From: Streptomyces fulvorobeus | GTDB taxonomy: Bacteria > Actinomycetota > Actinomycetes > Streptomycetales > Streptomycetaceae | Reading direction: 5' to 3' | Length of the DNA: 64,000 bases | Assembly: GCF_013167895.1 (NCBI RefSeq) | Contig: NZ_BLWC01000001.1 | Span: forward strand, 4,340,001 to 4,404,000 | In this document: positions 1-11,496 of the stretch, in pieces | Layout of the letters: each line of letters starts with the position of its first letter | Numbering within the stretch: the first letter of the stretch is position 1 | The notes under the pieces: model-generated | The model's input: the letters and a program-made list of their open reading frames with translations, nothing else | Told to the model about the DNA's origin: nothing | The model's database searches: none | Made by a program: the position numbers and the translations under genes

Positions 1-204
1 GTGGAGAGCGGGAGGCTCGGTCCGTGGGTGCGCGGGCCCCGCGCCCGTACCATCGCCGCCGCCCAGTTGGCCCTAGGCGTCCCGCTCCTGCTCACGGGGG
101 CCGGGCGGCGCAGCGCCGGCTGGCTCGTGGCGGGCGCCGTACTGGTGGCGCAGGGGGCGCTGGGGCTCGCCTACAACCGGATCAGGGACGAGGCGGAGGG
201 CTGA
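1..204 (+). CDS. Small membrane protein, possibly 5'-truncated by the window edge
   Basis: The frame opens with a GTG at the first base of the window and codes for 67 residues, so the true start may lie outside. Two hydrophobic stretches (about residues 18-33 and 39-57) separated by a short basic Gly/Arg turn predict a two-pass membrane hairpin. The C-terminal tail is short and charged. I recognise no family. It ends 15 bp before the stop of the convergent small gene at 220-402. The function is unknown, and coding potential rests on codon bias and the membrane pattern. Confidence 0.5.
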   Translation: MESGRLGPWVRGPRARTIAAAQLALGVPLLLTGAGRRSAGWLVAGAVLVAQGALGLAYNRIRDEAEG

Positions 205-219
205 GCCGGCCGGTGGGGG

Positions 220-402
220 TCAGGCGTCGTCGTCCTCGTCGTCCAGCCGGGCCAGCCAGGTGGCGAGGCGCTCGACCGGGACCTCGAAGTCGGGGTTGAG
301 GTCGACGAACGTACGGAGCTGCTCGGCGAGCCACTCGAAGGTTACCTCCTCCTCGCCCCGCCGCTTCTCCAGTTCCTCGATGCCGCGATCGGTGAAGTAC
401 AT
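220..402 (-). CDS. Small conserved acidic protein (DUF6104-like)
   Basis: A 60-residue protein starting MYFTDRGIEEL and ending in an acidic tail (DDEDDDA). The sequence is predicted mostly helical, with no membrane segment or signal peptide. Small proteins of this kind are conserved next to the 2-oxoglutarate dehydrogenase gene in streptomycetes; the family name is from memory. It lies downstream of kgd on the same strand, but a very strong terminator at 575-621 separates the two, so it is probably transcribed on its own. The ATG at 400-402 was chosen because the conserved-looking reading frame begins there and the upstream extension looks like non-coding low-complexity sequence. Function is unknown. 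Confidence 0.7.
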   Translation of the reverse strand: MYFTDRGIEELEKRRGEEEVTFEWLAEQLRTFVDLNPDFEVPVERLATWLARLDDEDDDA

Positions 403-574
403 GTGCTGCGCTCGCTCCGGATGAGAACGGTGATGGTCTCCACCAGAGTAGGGCGTGCCCGGAGGAGACTGCCGAGGCCCTCGGCCGGACCGCTCTGTCG
501 GCCCGTTACCGCAACCGGCCGTTCCGGGACGTGGAGCCCCGGATGAGCTGACCGGCACCCGCACCCCCGGCAGG

Positions 575-621
575 CCGGAGGGCCCGGTCCCGCGATCGAC
601 TCGCGGGACCGGGCCCTCCGG
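575..621 (-). terminator. Strong hairpin terminator after kgd
   Basis: A perfect 20-bp inverted repeat (575-594 pairing with 602-621) with a 7-base loop lies 16 bp past the kgd stop codon. It has no long U tract, as is usual for streptomycete terminators. It may act in both directions, because the genes on its other side are separate units. Confidence 0.85.
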
Positions 622-637
622 TGCGTACAGCGGCTGA

Positions 638-3600
638 TCAGGCTTCGAACACCTCGGCGAGCAGCTGTCCCTGCTCGGCCTGGTGGCGCTTGGCCGAGCC
701 GACCGCCGGGGAGGAGCCGTGCGGCCGCGAGATGCGGCGCAGACGCTCACCGTGCGGGACGTCGGCACCGACGGCCAGGTCCAGGTGGTCGATCAGGTTG
801 AGCGCGATGAACGGCCACGCACCCTGGTTGGCCGGCTCCTCCTGGGCCCAGAGGTACTTCTCCGCGTTGGGGTACTTGGCGATCTCGGCCTGGATCTCGG
901 CACCCGGCAGCGGGTACAGGCGCTCCAGGCGGATGATCGCCGTCTCGGTGTCCCCGCGCTTCTCGCGCTCGGCGTCCAGGTCGTAGTAGAGCTTGCCGGT
1001 GCAGAAGACGACCTTGCGGACGCTCTCGGGCTTGACCGACTCGTCACCGATGACCGGGCGGAAGCCGCCGGTGGTGAACTCCTCCACCTTGGAGGCCGCC
1101 GCCTTGAGGCGGAGCATCGACTTCGGGGTGAAGACGATCAGCGGCTTGTGGTGCGGGTTGTGCACCTGCCACCGCAGGAGGTGGAAGTAGTTCGACGGCA
1201 GCGTGGGCATGGCCACCGTCATGTTGTCCTGCGCGCACATCTGGAGGAAGCGCTCCGGGCGGGCGGACGAGTGGTCCGGGCCCTGGCCCTCGTAACCGTG
1301 CGGCAGCAGCAGCGTGACGCCGGAGGTCTGGCCCCACTTCTGCTCGGCCGAGGAGATGAACTCGTCCACGACGGTCTGCGCGCCGTTGACGAAGTCACCG
1401 AACTGGGCCTCCCAGATGACCAGCGACTCCGGGCGGGCCAGCGAGTAGCCGTACTCGAAGCCCATCGCCGCGTACTCGCTGAGCAGCGAGTCGTAGACGT
1501 TGTAGCGGGCCTGGTCCTCGGTCAGGTAGAGCAGCGGGGTGTAGTCCTCGCCGGTCTTCTGGTCGACGAGCACCGCGTGGCGCTGGCCGAAGGTGCCACG
1601 GCGGGTGTCCTGGCCGGCGAGCCGGACCGGGGTGCCCTCCATCAGCAGCGAACCGATCGCCAGGGTCTCGCCCATGCCCCAGTCGATCGTGCCGTTCTCC
1701 ACGGACGCGGCGCGGCGCTGCATCTGCGGCATCAGGCGCGGGTGCACGGTGATCTCGTCGGGGATGTTCACCTGCGATTCCGCGATGGCCTTGACGACCT
1801 CGGTGGAGACCGCGGTGTTCACGGTGACCGGGAACTCGGCCTGGACGTGCGGGATGTGCGGCTGGGACGGCGCCGAAGTGGCCTCGCGGACCTCCGCGAA
1901 GACCTTCTCCAGCTGGCCCTGGAAGTCCTGGAGCGCCTGCTCGGCCTCTTCCAGGGTGATGTCGCCGCGGCCGATGAGGGACTCGGTGTAGAGCTTGCGC
2001 ACCGAGCGCTTCTTGTCGATCAGGGTGTACATCTGCGGGTTGGTGAACTCCGGGTTGTCGCCCTCGTTGTGACCGCGGCGGCGGTAGCAGATGAGGTCGA
2101 TCACGACGTCCTTGTTGAACGTCTGCCGGTACTCGAAGGCGAGCCGCGCGACACGGACCACGGCCTCCGGGTCGTCACCGTTGACGTGGATGATCGGCGC
2201 CTCGATCATGCGCGCCACGTCGGTGGCGTACATCGAGGAGCGCGAGGACTCCGGGGCGGCGGTGAAGCCGACCTGGTTGTTGATCACCACGTGCACCGTG
2301 CCGCCGGTGCGGTAGCCGCGCAGCTGCGACATGTTGAGCGTCTCGGCGACGACACCCTGGCCCGCGAAGGCCGCGTCGCCGTGGAGCGCGACGGGCAGGA
2401 CCGTGAAGTCCGTGCCGCCCTTGTTGATGATGTCCTGCTTGGCGCGGGCGATGCCCTCCAGGACCGGGTCGACCGCCTCCAGGTGGGAGGGGTTGGCGGC
2501 CAGCGAGACCTTGATCTGCTCGCCGTCCAGACCGGTGAAGGTGCCCTCGGCGCCCAGGTGGTACTTGACGTCGCCGGAGCCGTGCATCGACCGCGGGTCG
2601 AGGTTGCCCTCGAACTCCCGGAAGATCTGCGCGTACGACTTGCCGACGATGTTCGCCAGGACGTTCAGCCGGCCGCGGTGGGCCATGCCGATGACGACCT
2701 CGTCGAGGCGGGCCTCGGCGGCGGAGTCGATGACGGCGTCGAGCAGCGGGATGACGGACTCGCCGCCCTCCAGCGAGAACCGCTTCTGACCGACGTACTT
2801 GGTCTGCAGGAACGTCTCGAACGCCTCGGCGGCGTTGAGGCGGCGCAAAATCCGCAGCTGCTCCTCGCGCTCCGGGGCCGGGCGCGGGCGCTCCACCCGG
2901 TCCTGGAGCCACTTGCGCTCCTTGGGCTCCTGGATGTGCATGAACTCGATGCCGGTGGTGCGGCAGTACGACTCGCGCAGGACCCCGAGGATGTCGCGGA
3001 GCTTCATCATCGTCTTGCCGGCGAAACCGCCGACCGCGAAGTCCCGCTCCAGGTCCCACAGGGTGAGGCCGTGCTCGGTGATGTCGAGGTCGGGGTGCTT
3101 GCGCTGGCGGTACTCCAGCGGGTCGGTGTCGGCCATGACGTGGCCGCGGACCCGGTAGGAGTGGATCAGCTCGAAGACCCGGGCGGCCTTGGTGACGTCG
3201 TCGTCGTGCGAGGCGTCGATGTCCTTGAGCCAGCGGACCGGCTCGTAGGGGATGCGCAGCGCCTTGAAGATCTCGTCGTAGAAGTCGTTCTCGCCGAGCA
3301 GGAGCTGGCTCAGGACGCGCAGGAACTCGCCGGAGGCGGCGCCCTGGATGACCCGGTGGTCGTACGTCGAGGTCAGCGTCATGACCTTGGAGATGCCCAG
3401 CTTGTTCAGGGTGTCCTGGGACGTGCCCTGGAACTCGGCCGGGTAGTCCATGGCGCCGACGCCCAGGATGACGCCCTGTCCGGGCATCAGGCGGGGCACC
3501 GAGTGCACGGTGCCGATCCCGCCGGGGTTGGTCAGCGAGGCGGTGACCCCGGTGAAGTCGTCCATGCCGAGCTTGCCGACGCGGGCACGGCGGACGATGT

Positions 3601-4543
3601 CCTCGTACGCCTGCCAGAACTCGAAGAAGTTGAGCGTCTCGGCCTTCTTGATGGCCGCGACGACGAGCTGGCGGTCGCCGTTCGGCTTGACCAGGTCGAT
3701 GGCCAGGCCAAGGTTGACGTGCTCCGGCTTGACCAGGGTCGGCTTGCCGTCCTTGACCGCGAAGGAGTAGTTCATCGACGGCATGGCCTTGAGGGCCTGC
3801 ACCATCGCGTACCCGATGAGGTGGGTGAAGGAGATCTTCCCGCCCCGGGCGCGCTTCAGATGGTTGTTGATGACGATGCGGTTGTCGAAGAGCAGCTTCA
3901 CCGGGATGGCGCGGACGGACGTGGCCGTCGGCAGCTCCAGCGAGGCGTTCATGTTCTTCGCCACGGCGGCCGACGGGCCGCGCAGCGTGACGTACTCCGG
4001 GCCGGCCGGGGCTTCGGCCGCCGGAGCGGCCGCCGGTGCCGGTGCCGGAGCAGCCGCGGCCTTCGCCGGAGCTGCCGGGGCAGCGGGCGCGGGCGCGGGC
4101 GCGGCGGGAGCCGGAGCGGCGGCCGCGGGCTGCGCCGGGGCGGCAGGTGCCTCAGCCGGAGCCGCGGGTGCCGCGGCAGGTTCCTCGGCCGGAGCCGGGG
4201 TCTGCGCGGGCGCCGCCGGGGGAGCGGTGGTGGTCTGGGTCGGTGCGGGCCCGGCCGGAGCCGGCGTCACCGCGGCTGCGGCGTCGGGCTTTTCCGCCGT
4301 GCCGGACGCGCCCGGCTTGTAGTCGGCGAAAAAGTCCCACCAGGCGCGATCGACCGAATTGGGGTCCTGTAGGTACTGCTGGTAGATCTCGTCGACGAGC
4401 CACTCATTGGGGCCGAACGCGGCGGCAGGATTGTTCCCCTGCTCCGGTTGGTCGGTCGAGATGCTCGAGTTACTGGGGGACTGAGACGACACGGCGGCAA
4501 CCGCCCTCTTCCGCTTCACAAGGTGATGGACAGCGGAAATCAA
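638..4543 (-). CDS. kgd: Multifunctional 2-oxoglutarate dehydrogenase E1/E2 (alpha-ketoglutarate decarboxylase)
   Basis: Actinobacterial OdhA/Kgd-type fusion of the TCA cycle. It decarboxylates 2-oxoglutarate with thiamine diphosphate and carries an E2-like succinyltransferase domain on the same chain. The 1301 residues show an N-terminal E1 segment (FGPNEWLVDEIYQQYL), a long Ala/Pro linker (about 80-185), the E2 catalytic domain with the DHRVIQGA histidine motif, then the E1 domain with GDAAFAGQGV and the C-terminal transketolase region. As in the family, there is no lipoyl domain. The TTG start at 4543 is preferred because GGGAGG lies 8 bases upstream. The GTG at 4492, giving the often-annotated VSSQSPSNSS N-terminus, has only a weak site further away. 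The gene stands alone, with its promoter in 4544-4750. Confidence 0.97.
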   Translation of the reverse strand: MISAVHHLVKRKRAVAAVSSQSPSNSSISTDQPEQGNNPAAAFGPNEWLVDEIYQQYLQDPNSVDRAWWDFFADYKPGASGTAEKPDAAAAVTPAPAGPAPTQTTTAPPAAPAQTPAPAEEPAAAPAAPAEAPAAPAQPAAAAPAPAAPAPAPAAPAAPAKAAAAPAPAPAAAPAAEAPAGPEYVTLRGPSAAVAKNMNASLELPTATSVRAIPVKLLFDNRIVINNHLKRARGGKISFTHLIGYAMVQALKAMPSMNYSFAVKDGKPTLVKPEHVNLGLAIDLVKPNGDRQLVVAAIKKAETLNFFEFWQAYEDIVRRARVGKLGMDDFTGVTASLTNPGGIGTVHSVPRLMPGQGVILGVGAMDYPAEFQGTSQDTLNKLGISKVMTLTSTYDHRVIQGAASGEFLRVLSQLLLGENDFYDEIFKALRIPYEPVRWLKDIDASHDDDVTKAARVFELIHSYRVRGHVMADTDPLEYRQRKHPDLDITEHGLTLWDLERDFAVGGFAGKTMMKLRDILGVLRESYCRTTGIEFMHIQEPKERKWLQDRVERPRPAPEREEQLRILRRLNAAEAFETFLQTKYVGQKRFSLEGGESVIPLLDAVIDSAAEARLDEVVIGMAHRGRLNVLANIVGKSYAQIFREFEGNLDPRSMHGSGDVKYHLGAEGTFTGLDGEQIKVSLAANPSHLEAVDPVLEGIARAKQDIINKGGTDFTVLPVALHGDAAFAGQGVVAETLNMSQLRGYRTGGTVHVVINNQVGFTAAPESSRSSMYATDVARMIEAPIIHVNGDDPEAVVRVARLAFEYRQTFNKDVVIDLICYRRRGHNEGDNPEFTNPQMYTLIDKKRSVRKLYTESLIGRGDITLEEAEQALQDFQGQLEKVFAEVREATSAPSQPHIPHVQAEFPVTVNTAVSTEVVKAIAESQVNIPDEITVHPRLMPQMQRRAASVENGTIDWGMGETLAIGSLLMEGTPVRLAGQDTRRGTFGQRHAVLVDQKTGEDYTPLLYLTEDQARYNVYDSLLSEYAAMGFEYGYSLARPESLVIWEAQFGDFVNGAQTVVDEFISSAEQKWGQTSGVTLLLPHGYEGQGPDHSSARPERFLQMCAQDNMTVAMPTLPSNYFHLLRWQVHNPHHKPLIVFTPKSMLRLKAAASKVEEFTTGGFRPVIGDESVKPESVRKVVFCTGKLYYDLDAEREKRGDTETAIIRLERLYPLPGAEIQAEIAKYPNAEKYLWAQEEPANQGAWPFIALNLIDHLDLAVGADVPHGERLRRISRPHGSSPAVGSAKRHQAEQGQLLAEVFEA

Positions 4544-4750
4544 GGCTACGCCTCCCTGGCCGTTACGTGCAGGCCGGGCCTGTCTTCGTCGCGTACATCA
4601 CATCGGAAGCCGGGTTTCGGCGCAGGAAATGGCGGGAAACAAGCGGGGTTCCGCCGCACTTCGGGTACGCGACAGCCCGGTCTCGGCCACTCGGCCGTAA
4701 CCTCACCGGGAACGGCACGCAGAACGTGCCCTTCCGGTTCGAACTCTATG

Positions 4751-5827
4751 TCAACCTCGCGGCTGCCTGGCTCCCGGAAGAGTGACCTGTATCCGGCAGC
4801 CGCGTGCTGATTCGGCCACCCCGATGCGGCCGCCGTGCAGCTCCACGGCCCAGCGTGCGATCGCCAGGCCCAGCCCCGTACCGCCGTCGCTGCCGGGACC
4901 GTGGGGGGAGGGGACCTGGCCGCGGTTGAACCGCTCGAAGACCCGGTGGCGTTCGGCCTCCGGGATGCCGGGGCCCTCGTCGACGACCTCCAGCTCCAGC
5001 GACTCCGGATGCGCGCCGCGCCGGGCCAGCACGGTGACCCGGCCGTGCGGCGGGCTGTGCTTGACCGCGTTGTCGATGAGGTTGGCGACCACCTGGTGCA
5101 GCCGCTCGGCGTCGGCGTGCGCCGTCAGTTCGGGCGGTGACACGTCGAGGTGCAGATGGACGTCGAGCCGGGAGGCGTTGCCGGAACCCGAGGTGAGACC
5201 GCGCCGCGACGCCGCGAGGCCGGCCTCCTTCAGCACTCCGGAGAGGTACGGCCACACCTCGAAGCGGCGGGCCTTCAGCGCCACCACCCCGTTGTCGAGC
5301 CGGGAGAGGTCCAGCAGGGTCTCCACCAGCCGGCCCAGCCGCTCCGTCTGCCGCAGCGCGGTGCGCATCGTCTCGGGGTCGGCGGCCGAAACGCCGTCGA
5401 CGACGTTCTCCAGCACGGCTCTCAGCGCCGCGATGGGAGTGCGCAGTTCATGGGAGACATTGGCCACCAGCTCCTTGCGGTGCCGGTCCTGCGCCTCCAG
5501 GTCGTCCGCCATGCGGTTGATGGTCTGCGCGAGGTCGCCCAGCTCGTCCCGGCGCCCGGCCCCGCTCACCCGCGTCGTGTAGTCGCCGTGCGAGATCGAC
5601 CGGGCCACGGCTCTCATCTCGTCCAGCGGCGCGGTCAGGCCGTGCGCCACGAACTGGGTGATCAGCAGGGTCGCGATCACCGAGAAGACCGTGATGAACC
5701 GGAACTCGGTCCTGGTCCGCAGTGCCACGATCAGCAGGCCGGTGGTGATGAACACCGAGATCACCACGAGGGTGCCCAGCTTGGCCTTGATGGAGAAGGG
5801 TCTCAGCCGGCGGCCGGGGCCGTTCAT
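4751..5827 (-). CDS. Two-component sensor histidine kinase
   Basis: A membrane-bound kinase of 358 residues. Two transmembrane helices (about 17-37 and 43-62) have almost no extracytoplasmic loop, so it probably senses the membrane or an intramembrane signal. A HAMP linker follows (about 60-115), then the HisKA dimerisation domain with H126 in VSHELRTP. The ATPase domain has the N box (LIDNAVKHS) and the G boxes DEGPGIP and GGTGLGLAIA, so all catalytic elements are present. The start overlaps the stop of the response-regulator gene by 4 bases (ATGA), showing translational coupling with that partner. The signal and target genes cannot be read from the sequence. Confidence 0.93.
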   Translation of the reverse strand: MNGPGRRLRPFSIKAKLGTLVVISVFITTGLLIVALRTRTEFRFITVFSVIATLLITQFVAHGLTAPLDEMRAVARSISHGDYTTRVSGAGRRDELGDLAQTINRMADDLEAQDRHRKELVANVSHELRTPIAALRAVLENVVDGVSAADPETMRTALRQTERLGRLVETLLDLSRLDNGVVALKARRFEVWPYLSGVLKEAGLAASRRGLTSGSGNASRLDVHLHLDVSPPELTAHADAERLHQVVANLIDNAVKHSPPHGRVTVLARRGAHPESLELEVVDEGPGIPEAERHRVFERFNRGQVPSPHGPGSDGGTGLGLAIARWAVELHGGRIGVAESARGCRIQVTLPGARQPRG

Positions 5828-6561
5828 GGAGCGGGGGTCTCCAGTGCGTAGCCGACGCCGTGGACGGTTCGGATGCGCTCGGCGCCGATCTTCCGGCGCA
5901 GGGCCTTGATGTGGCTGTCGACGGTACGGGTGCCCGAGGCGTCCGCCCAGTCCCAGACCTCGGCCAGCAACTGCTCACGGGAGAGCACCGCCCGCGGGGT
6001 GTTGGCCAGGCAGACCAGCAGGTCGAACTCGGTCGGGGTGAGATGGACGTCGTCCGCCCGCACCCGGACCCGGCGCTGCGCGTGGTCGATCTCCAGCTCG
6101 CCGAGGCGCAGTATGCCGCTGCGCGGCGTCACGGCGGCCAGCGCCGCACGCTCCACCCGGCGCAGCAGTACGTGCACCCGGGCCGCCAGCTCCCGCATGG
6201 AGAACGGCTTGGTCATGTAGTCGTCGGCGCCGACACCGAGCCCGACCAGCATGTCGGTCTCGTCGTCGCGTGCGGTCAGCATCAGCACCGGCACGGGACG
6301 CTGGGCCTGCACGCGGCGGCAGACCTCCAGCCCGTCGAAGCCGGGGAGCATGATGTCGAGCACCATCAGGTCGGGCTGCCACGCCTCGGCCGCGTCGACG
6401 GCCGCGGGGCCGTCCGGCGCGGTCTGCACGAGGAAGCCCTCGGCCCGGAGTCTCGCGGCGATGGCGTCCACGATCGTGGAGTCGTCCTCGACCACCAGAA
6501 CCCGGCGCTGCGCACCCGGGGTGGCCGCGACGCCGCTGTGGGTGGTGTGTGTCTGTTCCAT
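5824..6561 (-). CDS. OmpR/PhoB-family response regulator
   Basis: Cognate regulator of the downstream histidine kinase. The receiver domain carries the acidic pair D26/D27, the phosphoacceptor D69 (MVLDIMLPGFDG), T96 and K118 (TKPFSMREL). A C-terminal winged helix contains TVDSHIKALRRKIG and the VHGVGYALE wing. Its 245 residues are normal for the family. The ATG at 6561 gives a typical N-terminus and has a GGGGCGGGG stretch before it; an ATG 33 bases upstream is possible but would add an unusual Arg/Gly-rich leader. It is the first gene of a two-gene operon and overlaps the kinase by ATGA. Confidence 0.93.
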   Translation of the reverse strand: MEQTHTTHSGVAATPGAQRRVLVVEDDSTIVDAIAARLRAEGFLVQTAPDGPAAVDAAEAWQPDLMVLDIMLPGFDGLEVCRRVQAQRPVPVLMLTARDDETDMLVGLGVGADDYMTKPFSMRELAARVHVLLRRVERAALAAVTPRSGILRLGELEIDHAQRRVRVRADDVHLTPTEFDLLVCLANTPRAVLSREQLLAEVWDWADASGTRTVDSHIKALRRKIGAERIRTVHGVGYALETPAP

Positions 6562-6791
6562 CGCCCCGCCCCTGCCCGTTCTCGCGAGGGCCATTCCCCG
6601 GAGGCACGGTCTTCGCTTGTGGATGTCGTGGGAGAACCCATGTGCCGCTCAGCAGCGTAAAGGCAGCGGCACGTCCACGGCTACGCAGGGTGTTTCCCCG
6701 CGTGACGGCTCGTGCCGCCTGGCGGGGGCGGATCGTCGGCCTTGTGGCGCTTGGCCCGGGCGTACGGAGGGTGAGGGTGCCCGGCGGCGCC

Positions 6792-7469
6792 TCAGCTCGC
6801 CCGCACCGCGAGGTGGACCACGTCCGGCACACCTCGGGCAACGGCTACTTCTTCCGTGCGTACCGCGCTGAATCCGGCATTCCGCAACGCCTCCTCGAAG
6901 ACGGAGGAGGGCTGCGCCGACCAGACGGCGAGGACTCCGCCGGGGGTGAGACGCTCCTTGCAGGCCGCGAGGCCGCTGGCGGAATACAGGGTTCCGTTGT
7001 CCTCCGTCACGGTCCACTCCGGGCCGTTGTCGATGTCCAGGCAGAGCGCGTCGTAACGCTCCGTGGCGGTGCGGAGGTGGGCGAGGAGATCCGTGTGCAC
7101 GATCTCGGTGCGCGGATCGGCCAGCGCCGGACCCGAGATCCGGTCCAGCGGACCCCGCCGGTGCCAGTCGACGATCGCCTGCTCCCGCTCGACGACGACG
7201 ATCCGCCCCCAGCGCGCCTCCTCGGCGGCCCGGACGAGCGAGAAACCGACGCCGAGACCGCCGATGAGGACGGCCGGGGCGGTACGCCCCCGGGGCAGCG
7301 CCGCCAGTGCCGCGTCGACCAGCAGCCGCTCGGACCGTCCGTCGGAGGTGTCCATGAGGAAGCACCCGTTGGCGATGATCTCGAAGTCGGTCCCGCGCTC
7401 GCGCAGGACGACTTCGCCGAACGGTCCCTCACGGCGGTCCAGCGTGACGGGGGCGGTGCTGGCGGACAT
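6792..7469 (-). CDS. Spermidine-synthase-like / SAM-fold protein
   Basis: A 225-residue protein with the Rossmann fold of the spermidine synthase/methyltransferase superfamily. It has a glycine-rich nucleotide-binding loop (LIGGLGVGFSL), an acidic residue at the end of strand beta-2 (VVVEREQ) and an LDIDNGPEW motif where polyamine synthases keep their catalytic aspartate region. It is shorter than true spermidine synthases and lacks their N-terminal beta domain, so the substrate is unknown. The ATG at 7469 is chosen for the GGAGAG site 7 bases upstream. It stands alone between the two-component operon and the hydrolase gene on the same strand. Confidence 0.75.
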   Translation of the reverse strand: MSASTAPVTLDRREGPFGEVVLRERGTDFEIIANGCFLMDTSDGRSERLLVDAALAALPRGRTAPAVLIGGLGVGFSLVRAAEEARWGRIVVVEREQAIVDWHRRGPLDRISGPALADPRTEIVHTDLLAHLRTATERYDALCLDIDNGPEWTVTEDNGTLYSASGLAACKERLTPGGVLAVWSAQPSSVFEEALRNAGFSAVRTEEVAVARGVPDVVHLAVRAS

Positions 7470-7589
7470 GGCGTGGCTCTCCGGTCTCCGGTGGCGGCGG
7501 TCGCTTCGACCCGCCATCCTCGCCCGCCGGGCCCGCCTCCGGCCAGTGAATTGGGACAGAGGGTGACGGGCGTCGGAGCGCGGCGCCGC

Positions 7590-8180
7590 TCAGCCCTGAT
7601 CCGTCCGCGCGCCGCGCGCCAGGGGTGCGAACGTGACGTCCGCGGCGCGCGTCGTGACCTCGGCCTCGTTGCCGACGGCCCAGGCGGCGACCCGCGAGGC
7701 CGTCGCCGCGGGTATCTCCTCGCTGATTCCGGGGGCCGCCGGAATGTTGTGCGTCCCGTGGGCGTCGTACGGGAGGACCACCCGCAAGCCGCGCGCCAGG
7801 GCTCCCCGGACCGTGGCCTGGATGCACATCTCGGACATCAGGCCGCACACCACGAGCCCTCGCACCCCGTGGCCGTCCAGCAGTCCGCCGAGTGGGGTCC
7901 CCTCGAAACCGTCGTCCCTCGACTTGCGGACGACGGGCTCGCCCGGGCCGACGGGGAGGTGGAGCTCCCAGCCGGGGGTGCCGGGCTCGTCGCCCGCTCC
8001 GGCGGGCCCGTCGTTCTGGATGTGGACGACGAGCGCCCCGCTCTCGCGGGCCCGGCCGATCAGGCCGGCCGTCCGGTCGAGCAGCGGGGCCGCCCCGGGC
8101 ACCGCGCCCGCCCCGGTGACGGAGGTGGACTGGATGTCCACCACGAGAAGGGCCTGGAGGGGAACGCCGGAAGTGGTCAT
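7590..8180 (-). CDS. Isochorismatase-like cysteine hydrolase
   Basis: A 196-residue alpha/beta hydrolase of the isochorismatase/nicotinamidase superfamily. The catalytic triad is visible as D15 (LVVDIQ), K86 (VVRKSRDDGF) and C119 (SEMCIQAT), with the preceding GLM-S turn expected to form the cis-peptide. Family members cleave amides or vinyl ethers through a cysteine acyl intermediate. The substrate cannot be told from sequence, and there is no siderophore or NAD salvage gene nearby. It is divergent from lon, about 125 bp away, so the HAIR element at 8264-8284 might also affect it, but its own promoter is not evident. Confidence 0.85.
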   Translation of the reverse strand: MTTSGVPLQALLVVDIQSTSVTGAGAVPGAAPLLDRTAGLIGRARESGALVVHIQNDGPAGAGDEPGTPGWELHLPVGPGEPVVRKSRDDGFEGTPLGGLLDGHGVRGLVVCGLMSEMCIQATVRGALARGLRVVLPYDAHGTHNIPAAPGISEEIPAATASRVAAWAVGNEAEVTTRAADVTFAPLARGARTDQG

Positions 8181-8263
8181 GGCGCCATCATCGCGAGGCG
8201 GGCCCCGGAAAGGTGATCGCTGAGAGCGAACAAGGCTCGGGGAACATTCCTGCGCTCATGAGC

Positions 8264-8284
8264 ATTGAGTCCACATAGCTCAAC
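8264..8284 (+). promoter_or_regulatory. HAIR element (HspR operator) in the lon promoter
   Basis: ATTGAGT, seven bases, GCTCAAC: a near-perfect copy of the HAIR consensus CTTGAGT-N7-ACTCAAG bound by the heat-shock repressor HspR. The inner TTGAG/CTCAA arms are exact. It lies 22 bp before the lon ATG. HspR control of lon is known in Streptomyces. Confidence 0.85.
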
Positions 8285-8305
8285 TTGACTGCCGAAGGGG
8301 AGATC

Positions 8306-10729
<2,424 letters not shown>

Positions 10730-10775
10730 GTGCCACGCGGTGACGGGCGTGGCACGACGTGCACGGCCGGTACGG

Positions 10776-10811
10776 ACGGCCCGTTCTCCCCGCGGAGGGA
10801 GGGCGGGCCGT
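10776..10811 (+). terminator. Hairpin terminator after lon
   Basis: ACGGCCCG at 10776-10783 pairs with CGGGCCGT at 10804-10811, and an inner CTCC/GGAG stem extends it. It lies about 47 bp past the lon stop and before the MarR gene. Confidence 0.7.
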
Positions 10812-10939
10812 TCCGCTGCGCCGCGAGGGCAGGCGGGCGGGGCGGGGTGGGGAGCCGCCGGGGGTCTCGGCCTGCGAAATACTGGCCGGGCCGCGGCGAT
10901 GACCGGCGGCGGAGGAGACTTTCATCGGCGGGGAAGCGT

Positions 10940-11437
10940 ATGAGGGGTGCTGACGTGCACGGGAGCGGACGCGGGAGTGAACCCGGCACGGGCGGCGGGA
11001 GCGGTGGGGACCAGGAGTTCCTCGCTCTGGAACGGGAGCTGTCCGTCTTCCTGCGCCGGGCGCGGGCCGACTCCGGGGAGATGGCCCGCGAGGTGCACCC
11101 CCAGCTCGAAGCCGCGGCCTACGGCCTGCTCGTACGGCTGGAGTCGGCGGGCCGGCAGCGGGCCACGGATCTCGCCGCCTACATCGGCGTGGGCAAGGCG
11201 ACCATGAGCCGTCAGCTGCGCGCCCTGGAGACGCACGGCCTTGTGGCCCGCGAGCCCGACCCGGCCGACGGCCGTGCCTGGCTGGTCCACCTCACGGAGG
11301 AGGGCCTCGCCCGCTTCCGCAGCGTCCGCGACGCCCGCCGCGAACGCTACGTACGCAAACTCGCCGACTGGGACCGTGCCGAGGTCGCCGAACTGGCCCG
11401 GCTGCTGCACCAGCTGAACGCGCGCGCCGGGGACTGA
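10940..11437 (+). CDS. MarR-family transcriptional regulator
   Basis: A 165-residue winged-helix dimer of the MarR family. It has an N-terminal helix, the DNA-recognition helix region (ATDLAAYIGVGKATMSRQLRALETHGLV), then the wing with the family's D-P-x-D-x-R signature (REPDPADGRAWLV), and C-terminal helices for dimerisation. The first 25 residues are Gly/Ser-rich and disordered. The ATG at 10940 follows GGGGAAG; a GTG 12 bases further in is an alternative. The gene is in the same direction as lon but behind its terminator. MarR proteins usually answer to phenolic ligands or oxidants; no obvious target gene lies next to it. Confidence 0.88.
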   Translation: MRGADVHGSGRGSEPGTGGGSGGDQEFLALERELSVFLRRARADSGEMAREVHPQLEAAAYGLLVRLESAGRQRATDLAAYIGVGKATMSRQLRALETHGLVAREPDPADGRAWLVHLTEEGLARFRSVRDARRERYVRKLADWDRAEVAELARLLHQLNARAGD

Positions 11438-11496
11438 CCGGCGCGCGCGGCCGAGTGCGGCGGAGTGCGCCCGGGGCGCGCGGTCCGGAGCAGCCC

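Noticed and set aside
683..4372. A 1229-codon open frame antisense to kgd
   Set aside because: It is the mirror frame of a high-GC gene: Val/Leu/Arg/Asp/Gly-rich text with no domain, while the opposite strand is the fully recognisable kgd.
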